DNA from: Mycoavidus cysteinexigens
GTDB taxonomy: Bacteria; Pseudomonadota; Gammaproteobacteria; Burkholderiales; Burkholderiaceae
NCBI RefSeq assembly: GCF_003966915.1
Contig: NZ_AP018150.1
Location: forward strand, 868,001-932,000
Reading direction: 5' to 3'
DNA length: 64,000 nt
Part shown: positions 57,801-64,000 of the stretch, piece after piece
Numbering within the stretch: position 1 is the first letter of the stretch
Layout of the letters: every line of letters starts with the position of its first letter
Notes under the pieces: model-generated
Told to the model about the DNA's origin: nothing
Databases searched by the model: none
Seen by the model: the letters and a program-made list of their open reading frames with translations, nothing else
Position numbers and translations under genes: made by a program

Positions 57801-58871
57801 AGTAGTGATAAGACGACGCGAGTGTGGTCTGTGGCAAGCGGAGCGGTTGTTCCCGCCTTAGACGGCCATACTGGTGGTGTTTCTAGCGTAGTGTATTCGC
57901 CGAGAGGGGATCATCTAGCCTCGGGGAGTGGGGATAGTACGGTGCGAGTGTGGTCTGCGGCAAGCGGGGCGGTTGTTCACGCCTTAGAAGGGCATAAAAG
58001 TTATGTTACTAGCGTAGTGTATTCGCCGAGAGGTGATCATCTAGCCTCGGGGAGTTATGATAAGACGGTGCGAGTATGGTCCGCGGCAAGCGGAGCGGTT
58101 GTTCATACCTTAGAAGGGCATACAGGCGTTGTTTGTAGCGTAGTGTATTCGCCGAGAGGAGATCATCTAGCCTCGGGGAGTAGTGATAAGACGGTGCGAG
58201 TGTGGTCCGCGGCAAGCAGAGCGGTTGTTCATACCTTAGAAGGGCATACTGAAGCGGTTAGTAGCGTAGTGTATTCGCCGAGAGGAGATTATCTAGCCTC
58301 GGGGAGTGGGGATAGGACGGTGCGAGTGTGGTCTGCGGCAAGCGGGGCGGTTGTTCATACCTTAGAAGGGCATAACAGTTATGTTACTAGCGTAGTGTAT
58401 TCGCCGAGAGGTGATCATCTAGCGTCGGGGAGTTTGGATAGAACGGTGCGAGTGTGGTCCGCCGTAAGCGGAGCGGTTGTTCACACCTTACGCGGACATG
58501 AAGATAGTGTTAGTAGCGTAGTGTATTCGCCGCTCGGAGATCATCTAGCCTCGGGGAGTTTTGATAATACAGTCCGATTGTGGGAGGTATATTCGGGAGC
58601 TTGTCTCTTGCTGATTGAAGGGGCTACAGGGAGGGTAAATAGTGTAGCCTGGAAATGGAGTGAGAACGCTGCCTATTTATCGAGTGGAAATGCTGATAAA
58701 TCAGTGCGGGAGTGGGAGTTGAAAAATGATGAAGGGGAGTATAAGGCGATGTTGTGCTGGAGTAGTGGGCATGGAGAACTGACGGTGAGGGATACGTTAT
58801 TGGAAGGGGTTGTGGGGTTAAGCGAGGTGGATCAAAAGCTGTTAACTCAGAGAGGAGCAGCATTAGCGTAA
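54876..58871 (+). CDS. NACHT-pentapeptide-WD40 STAND ATPase, copy 1
   Basis: 1331 aa. Short conserved N-terminus (QPSLASYIPKLASAFSD), an amyloid-like motif NVQIGNGFLNNLTIGNNN (~39-56), then a NACHT NTPase. Walker A is LLGEAGSGKST near 156 and Walker B LILDGFDEIE near 230; SRPEYLG is sensor-like. A helical region is followed by pentapeptide repeats ~600-645 (GCDLRGIQVPGSDLS). Then come 15 WD40 units, 13 of them nearly identical, and a tail ending LLTQRGAALA. STAND proteins are ligand-triggered switches used in bacterial antiphage defence and fungal incompatibility. GAGGAG precedes the ATG. No separate effector domain seen. Confidence 0.88.
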   Translation: MLPISPNQSTQPSLASYIPKLASAFSDTQERTDDPSESNVQIGNGFLNNLTIGNNNTANNHIHLAAADSKLIETLMLQHIFALQPNIKPLINLNSAIEDLRKRYLKGLKEDNEIKDALSNYVAPEGMELHDSIRFDLKSKVQDFLNSNKKVLLLLGEAGSGKSTFNRDLAVSLWEAYIQGSKSENMPIPIFIGLSSWLGPDRNLVSAFFEKQGFSKEHVKELQSKHRFVLILDGFDEIEHRQQVFYKDNELDNWIGSKIIITSRPEYLGSNYQYKFHPSGEHTTLQEYRLAPFSDETIKRYIDRYSEKHPHALWSAEKYKEELEEPSLKELVSNPFLLKITLSVLPELSQRQQVEKQRITRIAIYDQFVKSWFDRSQQRLNQILEVGSKERKEFKDLEREGFADFGVDFSKELALEMYKAGEVITHYQAVTHARWKKNDTSTEADWHKRLLSNEDTTTVLMRLNAPLICQDRPNNLGKEYRFIHKSLRDYFVARALWEELRRGANRHDVEHSEKLGAIRNIRPIWESLGDGFEIEPSVRFNEVNVVEDAAVQSFLVERVQEDRDLLKALLSWVKASKSRDDVKRGASNALTVLVKAGLQFTGCDLRGIQVPGSDLSFGVFDSAQLQGSDLSRANLRAIWLRQANLRGSQMSGVQFGELPYLQEEDEVTSCAYSPDGKACAMGLDNGKISVYRTSDWEKIHTLEGHEDRVTSVVYSPSGDHLASGSRWTMRVWATASGAVVHTLEEHTEFVISIVYSPLGDHLASGSWDSTVRVWSAVSGAVVHTLEGHTKFVTSVVYAPRGDYLASGSEDKSVRVWSAASGAVVHNLKGHTEAVSSVVYSPSGDYLASGSWDSTVRMWSAASGAVVYTLQGHTDRVSSVVYSPRGDHLASGSNDKTVRVWSAASGAVVHTLEGHTGRVTSVVYSPSGDYLASGSSDKTVRVWSAVSGAVIHTLEGHTGRVTSVMYAPRGGYLVSRSSDKTTRVWSVASGAVVPALDGHTGGVSSVVYSPRGDHLASGSGDSTVRVWSAASGAVVHALEGHKSYVTSVVYSPRGDHLASGSYDKTVRVWSAASGAVVHTLEGHTGVVCSVVYSPRGDHLASGSSDKTVRVWSAASRAVVHTLEGHTEAVSSVVYSPRGDYLASGSGDRTVRVWSAASGAVVHTLEGHNSYVTSVVYSPRGDHLASGSLDRTVRVWSAVSGAVVHTLRGHEDSVSSVVYSPLGDHLASGSFDNTVRLWEVYSGACLLLIEGATGRVNSVAWKWSENAAYLSSGNADKSVREWELKNDEGEYKAMLCWSSGHGELTVRDTLLEGVVGLSEVDQKLLTQRGAALA
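56997..58628 (+). repeat. 13 near-identical 126-base WD40 repeats
   Basis: Period 126 bases (42 codons; the first unit is one codon shorter). Units share SVVYSPRGDHLASGSxDxTVRVWSAASGAVVHTLEGHT almost at the DNA level. Variable positions cluster just after GHT and around SGSxD. Confidence 0.95.
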
Positions 58872-59068
58872 ATAGTATAAGCGGGTAGTTATGCAAGAAT
58901 AGAAGTCAAAGTAGCGAGATCACTTTTAGAGTTTCTGATACTGCCGATGGCCTATGCTGTCGTAATTTAGGTTAAATAAGTTTTATTCAGTAAGAACTAA
59001 ATTTTTTATCTGAGCATGGATCATTCAGATATAGGTTAAATACAAATTATTAAAAAGGGGTAGCCAGC

Positions 59069-62000
59069 ATGTCGCCGATTAATCCAAGCCAAAATACTCA
59101 ACCTTCCTTAGCTTCGTATTTCCCTCAAATAGCTTCGGCTTTTTCTAATGCGACACAAACCCATTCAATGGATAGGGTTGATGAGACAGCAGGGGCTGTC
59201 ATGCAAATTAATTATGGCTTGATAAATATCCCAACTGTTGGCTCGCATAACGAAATTACGGTGCATTACCACTCAACAGGCTCAGATGCTCAATTATTGC
59301 GAGAAATCCTGAGACCACTGCAAAGCATGGCTATGCAACCGGATAATGCTCCGCTAGCTAGTTTAGGTATTGAGGGGTTGCAGAAAAAATATTTAGAAAG
59401 CCTGCAAAAAGACAAAGAGATCAAAGATGCATTGGCAATGTACGTCGCGCCGGAGTGTACCTCAATTACGAATATAAGAGAGCGTCTTAGCCTGGAAGAG
59501 AAGGTTAGAGATTTCTTGGCTTCAGAAGAAAAGAAAGTGTTGCTTTTGTTGGGGGAAGCAGGTTCTGGGAAATCAACCTTTAATCGGTATCTGGCGCGTA
59601 GCCTATGGGAAGCCTATGACAAAGAAGCTAATAAGTCTGGCCAGACACCCATCCCATTATTTATTTCGCTATCGAGTTTGAAAGAGCCGAATACTAATTT
59701 AATTTCAGAGTACCTAAAAAAAGAAGGGTTTACAAAGGACCAGATAGCTGATCTAAAAGTAAATTATCGTTTTATCTTTATTTTAGATGGCTATGATGAA
59801 ATTAAAGACCGAACCCGCCTCTTCTATATAGAAAATGAACTGGATGAGTGGCAAGCCAAAGTCATCGTTAGCAGTAGACCAGAGTATTTGGGAGATCGAT
59901 ATGAGCGGCAGTTCCATCCGAAAGGTCAGGCGTACTTACTTCAAACATACCAGCTTGCGCAATTCTCTGATTTAACAATTGGGGAATATGTAAACAAATA
60001 TAAAAAAACGCACCCAGAATTAGAAAAAAGTGTCACGAAGCATAGAGAAATTTTAGAGCGCTCAGAAGTCAAAGAGTTGATACGCAATCCTTTTTTACTG
60101 AAATTGGCCTTGAGCGAGTTGCCAACTTTGGCTGAGAGATACAAGAATAGCAGCCAGCGTATTACTCGGCTTGTATTATATGATCAATTTGTAGAGAGTT
60201 GGTTTGAGCGCTCGCAAGATCGTTTGAGCGGTATTCGCTTAACTGACGCAGAACAGAAGGCCTTTCATTTTCTAAATAAAGCTTTTATTAAGCATGGCAC
60301 AAAATTCGGCCAAGATTTAGCAATAGAGATGTATCAGGCTGGATTGGTACGTGTGACATATTCGGAGCTGCTTTCCTATGATGAATTTAATACGACGACA
60401 CAAGATTGGCGAGATAAATTTTTCAGTGATAGTAATGAAAAGATTAAATTATTACGCTTTAATGCGCCGCTGATCTGCCGAGACGATCAATATGAGTTTG
60501 TTCATAAATCGATTCAAGATTATTTTGTGGCGAGAGCGTTGTGGGAGGAGTTGAGAGGAGGGGCTAAGAGTGCTGATGTAGAGCACACGAAGAAACTCGG
60601 AGCGATAAGAAATGTACGCCCATTATGGGAAGGTCTAGGAGATGGATTTGAAATTGAGCCATCGGTGCGCTTCAACGCAGTGAATGTAGTAGAAGACCCA
60701 GCAGTGCAGAGTTTTTTAGTAGAGCGAGTGCAAGAGGATAGAGTATTTCTGAAGGCACTTTTATCGTGGGTGAAAGCGTCGAAGACTCGAGGAGATGTAA
60801 AAAGAGGAGCGTCGAATGCATTGACGGTATTGGTGAAAGCGGGGGTGCAGTTTATTGGATGTGATTTAAGAGGAGTTCAGGTACCTGGATCGGACCTGAG
60901 TAATGGCGTATTTGATTCATCGCAGTTGCAAGGTTCGGATTTGAGTAATGCTAATCTTAGAGCGAGTTGGCTGCGGCAGGCGAATTTAAGCGGTGCGGAG
61001 TTGGCTGGGGTGCAGTTTGGCGAATGGGCTTATCTCCAAGAGAAAAGCGGCGTGAATTCCTGCGCGTATTCCCCGGATGGGAAAAACTGTGCAGTAGGGC
61101 TTGATAACGGTAAGATCAGTGTGTATAAGGCCTCGAGTTGGGAAAAAACCTACACTTTACGCGGACATACCGGCAGGGTTAATAGCGTGGTGTATTCGCC
61201 GAGCGGTTCGCAGCTCGCCTCGGGGAGTGATGACAGTACGGTGCGTGTGTGGGACGCGAAAAGCGGAGCGGCTTTGCACACCTTAGAAGGACATACCTCC
61301 TCTGTTACTAGCGTGGTGTATTCGCCGAACGGAACGCAGCTTGCCTCTGGGAGTAGTGACAATACGGTGCGTGTGTGGGAGGCGGAAAGCGAGGCGTCTG
61401 TGCTCACCTTAGAAGGACATACCTGGGCTGTTTGGAGTGTTGCGTATTCGCCGAGTGGTAATCAGATCGCTTCTGGCAGTTCTGACAATACGGTGCGTGT
61501 GTGGGAGGCGGAAGGCGGGGCGCTTGTGCACACCTTAGAAGGGCATACCGACAGGGTTTTTAGCGTGGTGTATTCGCCGACCGGAACGCAGCTCGCCTCG
61601 GGGAGTTTTGACAAGACGGTGCGTGTATGGGACGTGGAAAGCGGTGCGTCTGTGCACACCTTAAAAGGACATACCCAGTCTGTTACTAGCGTGGTGTATT
61701 CGCCGAGCGGAACGCAGCTCGCCTCGGGGAGTTATGACAAGACGGTGCGTGTGTGGGAAGCGGAAAGTGGCGCGTCTGTGCACACCTTAGAAGGACATAC
61801 CTGGGCTGTTTATAGCGTGGTGTATTCGCCGAGCGAAACGCAGCTCGCCTCGGGGAGTTGGGACAAGACGGTGCGTGTGTGGGAAGCGGAAAGCGGCGCG
61901 TCTGTGCGCACCTTAGAAGGACATGCCGACTCTGTTAGGAGCGTGGTGTATTCGCCGAACGGATCGCAGATCGCTTCTGGGAGCCATGACAATACGGTGC

Positions 62001-62947
62001 ATGTGTGGGAGGCGGAAAGCGGCGCGTCTGTGCACACCTTAGAAGGACATACCAACAGGGTTAGTAGCGTGGTGTATTCGCCGAACGGAGCGCAGCTCGC
62101 CTCGGGGGGTGATGACAGTACGGTGCGAGTGTGGGACGCAGAAAGCGGCGCGTCTGTGCACACCTTAGAAGGACATACCTGGGTTGTTACTAGCGTGGTG
62201 TATTCGCCGAGCGGAAGGCAGCTCGCCTCGGGGAGTTTTGACAGTACGGTGCGAGTGTGGGACGCAGAAAGCGGTGCGTCTGTACACACCTTAGAAGGAC
62301 ATATTACCTATGTTAGCAGCGTGGCGTATTCGCCGAACGGAATGCAGCTCGCCTCGGGGAGTTTAGACGGTATGGTGCGAGTGTGGGACGCAGAAAGCGG
62401 TGCGTCTGTGCACACCATAGAAGGACATCCCTCCGCTGTTAATAGCGTGGTGTATTCGCCGAGCGGATCGCAGCTTGCCTCGGGGCATTATGACAGTACG
62501 GTGCGTGTGTGGGAGTCGGAAAGCGGCGCGTCTGTGCACACCTTAGAAGGACATACCTCCTCTGTTAATAGCGTGGTGTATTCGCCGAGCGGATCGCAGC
62601 TCGCCTCGGGGAGTGATGACAGTACGGTGCGTCTGTGGGATGTCGCATCGGGTGACTGTCTAAGAGTGATTCAAGAACTTACCGAGCCGGTCATTAGCAT
62701 AGCCTGGAAAGCGACGCGTGAGGGATCCAATCTGTTGACAGGCAGTGGCGAGTTTGTTCGTCAGTGGGAGCTCATAGGAGAGGCGGATGGAGTTCATGCG
62801 CACCTGAGTTGGATGTCCCCAGTTAATAAGCTGATGGTGAAGGAAGCGTTATTGGAAGGGGTGGTAGGATTAAGCGAGATGAATCAAAAGCTGCTAACTC
62901 AGAGGGGGGCTACATTACCCTTTGAGGGTTTCAAACAGAGTAGCTAG
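59069..62947 (+). CDS. NACHT-pentapeptide-WD40 STAND ATPase, copy 2
   Basis: 1292 aa, paralogue of the 54876 gene with the same order: N-terminus TQPSLASYFPQIASAFSN, motif VMQINYGLINIPTVGSHNEI (~44-63), then NACHT. Walker A is LLGEAGSGKST near 162, Walker B FILDGYDEIK. Pentapeptide stretch GCDLRGVQVPGSDLSNGVFD is followed by 14 WD40 units (two seven-bladed propellers) and a tail LLTQRGATLPFEGFKQSS. The N-terminal half is clearly diverged from copy 1, while the part around 60540-61050 is nearly identical to 56390-56880, suggesting gene conversion. AGGGG lies upstream of the ATG. Ligand unknown. Confidence 0.88.
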   Translation: MSPINPSQNTQPSLASYFPQIASAFSNATQTHSMDRVDETAGAVMQINYGLINIPTVGSHNEITVHYHSTGSDAQLLREILRPLQSMAMQPDNAPLASLGIEGLQKKYLESLQKDKEIKDALAMYVAPECTSITNIRERLSLEEKVRDFLASEEKKVLLLLGEAGSGKSTFNRYLARSLWEAYDKEANKSGQTPIPLFISLSSLKEPNTNLISEYLKKEGFTKDQIADLKVNYRFIFILDGYDEIKDRTRLFYIENELDEWQAKVIVSSRPEYLGDRYERQFHPKGQAYLLQTYQLAQFSDLTIGEYVNKYKKTHPELEKSVTKHREILERSEVKELIRNPFLLKLALSELPTLAERYKNSSQRITRLVLYDQFVESWFERSQDRLSGIRLTDAEQKAFHFLNKAFIKHGTKFGQDLAIEMYQAGLVRVTYSELLSYDEFNTTTQDWRDKFFSDSNEKIKLLRFNAPLICRDDQYEFVHKSIQDYFVARALWEELRGGAKSADVEHTKKLGAIRNVRPLWEGLGDGFEIEPSVRFNAVNVVEDPAVQSFLVERVQEDRVFLKALLSWVKASKTRGDVKRGASNALTVLVKAGVQFIGCDLRGVQVPGSDLSNGVFDSSQLQGSDLSNANLRASWLRQANLSGAELAGVQFGEWAYLQEKSGVNSCAYSPDGKNCAVGLDNGKISVYKASSWEKTYTLRGHTGRVNSVVYSPSGSQLASGSDDSTVRVWDAKSGAALHTLEGHTSSVTSVVYSPNGTQLASGSSDNTVRVWEAESEASVLTLEGHTWAVWSVAYSPSGNQIASGSSDNTVRVWEAEGGALVHTLEGHTDRVFSVVYSPTGTQLASGSFDKTVRVWDVESGASVHTLKGHTQSVTSVVYSPSGTQLASGSYDKTVRVWEAESGASVHTLEGHTWAVYSVVYSPSETQLASGSWDKTVRVWEAESGASVRTLEGHADSVRSVVYSPNGSQIASGSHDNTVHVWEAESGASVHTLEGHTNRVSSVVYSPNGAQLASGGDDSTVRVWDAESGASVHTLEGHTWVVTSVVYSPSGRQLASGSFDSTVRVWDAESGASVHTLEGHITYVSSVAYSPNGMQLASGSLDGMVRVWDAESGASVHTIEGHPSAVNSVVYSPSGSQLASGHYDSTVRVWESESGASVHTLEGHTSSVNSVVYSPSGSQLASGSDDSTVRLWDVASGDCLRVIQELTEPVISIAWKATREGSNLLTGSGEFVRQWELIGEADGVHAHLSWMSPVNKLMVKEALLEGVVGLSEMNQKLLTQRGATLPFEGFKQSS
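61174..62680 (+). repeat. 12 near-identical 126-base WD40 repeats
   Basis: Same 42-residue unit as in copy 1 but with its own homogenised consensus (SVVYSPSGxQLASGSxDxTVRVWDAESGASVHTLEGHT). The two genes' arrays each resemble themselves more than each other, which indicates within-gene homogenisation. Confidence 0.95.
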
Positions 62948-63139
62948 TGCAAGATCCGACATTCCGCTACCTCCCGTTCAAAAGACCTTGAATTTTAGTT
63001 TGTCTTATGTTGAGATAGCTGCTCGATATGAGACGATATCAAGGTTGCTAAGATGAGTCAGTATATAATTGTGCTGTTTTCTCTTTCTTTTCTTTGCTAC
63101 TTTATGTTTGGGCTGTACTGCCTACTCTAGCTAGATGCT

Positions 63140-63817
63140 ATGGCTATTCCCGCTTTAACCGTTATGTTGCTTGACGACCATCCGGTAGTTTTGGATGGAT
63201 TTAAGACACAATTGCATGCCGCACAGGATATTCAGATCGTTGGTACTTTCATGACCAGCCGGTCTCTGCTGGCCGCGCTTAGAAACCATACTTGTGATGT
63301 TTTGCTAATTGATTATTCATTGGGGGAACACGATCTCGATGGCGTGAATTTGGTTCGCTATCTGAGCGTGCGCTATGAGGGGATTAAAATTCTAGTGGCC
63401 TCAGCACATCATGATCCGGCCACTATGATGTTAGTGATGCGCGCGGGTGCGCGCGGTTTTTTCAGTAAGCGCCAGAATTTAGCCGAGCTGCCGAATGCGA
63501 TCCGCACGGTTGCTTCGGGGCAAGCTTATTTAGGCTCTCAGTTAGCTGAGCAGCTATCCGTTCCATCTTTTATGCTGGGCGAAGCGGCTGCATCAGGAAC
63601 GGGGCACGAATTAAGGACAGATTACGACAATCTATCTCCTCGTGAGCGTGAAGTTTTACGTTGCTGTCTTGATGGCCTGACATTGACGCAAATCACAGAG
63701 AAATTTTCACGCAGTATTAAAACGATTAGCGCTCAAAAGCGAGCTGCTTATCGCAAGCTGGGTATTCAAAACGATTACCAGCTCTTCAAAATAGGCCCAT
63801 TTTTAAAGCAAGAATAA
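63140..63817 (+). CDS. NarL/FixJ-type response regulator
   Basis: 225 aa. Receiver domain with acidic pair (MLLDDHPVVLDGF), phospho-Asp in VLLIDYSLG, conserved Ser/Ala and Lys switch residues (LVASAH; FFSKRQ), and a LuxR-type C-terminal helix-turn-helix (NLSPREREVLRCCLDGLTLT, QITEKFSRSIKTISAQKRAA). Resembles RcsB/BvgA-class regulators. No sensor kinase lies in the window, which ends just after it. Whether it controls the neighbouring STAND genes is unknown. Confidence 0.88.
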   Translation: MAIPALTVMLLDDHPVVLDGFKTQLHAAQDIQIVGTFMTSRSLLAALRNHTCDVLLIDYSLGEHDLDGVNLVRYLSVRYEGIKILVASAHHDPATMMLVMRAGARGFFSKRQNLAELPNAIRTVASGQAYLGSQLAEQLSVPSFMLGEAAASGTGHELRTDYDNLSPREREVLRCCLDGLTLTQITEKFSRSIKTISAQKRAAYRKLGIQNDYQLFKIGPFLKQE

Positions 63818-64000
63818 ATTAAGGCTAGCCCATTTGGCAAAGTGGTTGCCTAGGATATTTGTCGTTTAACAAAGGCTTTCTTGGCTCAATTCAGGCGCTG
63901 GCCTGGTACGATTGTTAGACCCTGCAGCGTGATTTAAATTGATAAAATTTTGAGCTTTGAGTCAATTTAATTTCCCTCTGTTCTTGATTAATCTATGTAG
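63818..64000. other. Right-hand end of window
   Basis: 183 bases, AT-rich; no gene, hrpII box or terminator recognised. Confidence 0.5.

Noticed and set aside
61150-62289. Cys/Ser-rich minus-strand frames in the WD40 arrays
   Set aside because: Periodic antisense shadows of the 126-base repeats; they have no independent support.

Overview
The window looks like a chromosome segment of a Burkholderiaceae betaproteobacterium. The run bamB-der-hfq-hflK-hflC-hisZ-purA-kup, the tex and DinG-type helicase genes, and the block FAD/Fe-S oxidoreductase-HIT-ubiE-Tim44 follow the usual Burkholderia order. hflX and the DUF2065 gene, normally part of the hfq-hflKC-hisZ run, are missing. Many decayed mobile elements, AT-rich effector-like genes, a type III secretion system (T3SS) and fungal-style NACHT-WD40 genes suggest a host-associated, perhaps endofungal, relative such as Mycoavidus or Mycetohabitans. 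The organism is an inference.

Layout. 1-11.35 kb: housekeeping. 11.4-24.8 kb: accessory region with AT-rich candidate effectors, an HrpB-type AraC activator, an HrpG-like response regulator, two tandem GNAT genes and a two-gene set of putative secreted proteins. 24.8-34.1 kb: T3SS genes on the minus strand in the order sctU-sctV-hpaP-sctQ-sctR-sctS-hpaA, then sctD-hrpD6-hrpE-hpaB, the order of the Xanthomonas hrp cluster. 34.3-36.6 kb: queF and ilvA. 36.9-38.8 kb: a large Ser/Pro-rich protein with an export signal. 38.9-45.2 kb: housekeeping. 45.6-47.4 kb: the T3SS secretin sctC, away from the main cluster. 47.4-50.3 kb: a YcaO/E1-like azoline-peptide (TOMM) gene pair. 50.3-54.8 kb: wreckage, with a leucine-rich-repeat (LRR) gene, LRR and ycaO fragments, IS982 and IS630 remnants and the 3' end of a group II intron. 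54.9-62.9 kb: two giant NACHT-pentapeptide-WD40 genes. 63.1-63.8 kb: a NarL-type response regulator.

How it works together. The clearest unifying signal is a set of TTCG-N16-TTCG promoter elements (the Ralstonia hrpII box, equivalent to the Xanthomonas PIP box). Eight are perfect, one is one base too short and one has a single mismatch. They lie upstream of four AT-rich candidate effectors, both GNAT genes, the 23.0 kb putative secreted-protein operon, the sctD operon and, imperfectly, the sctU operon. Five of them have a YANNNT -10 element exactly 31 or 32 bases downstream. With hrpB and hrpG in the same window, this defines a local HrpG/HrpB regulon and marks several unrecognised genes as likely type III substrates. 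The ATPase, inner ring, export gate T subunit and needle-length genes of the hrpB operon (sctJ, sctL, sctN, sctT) are not in this window.
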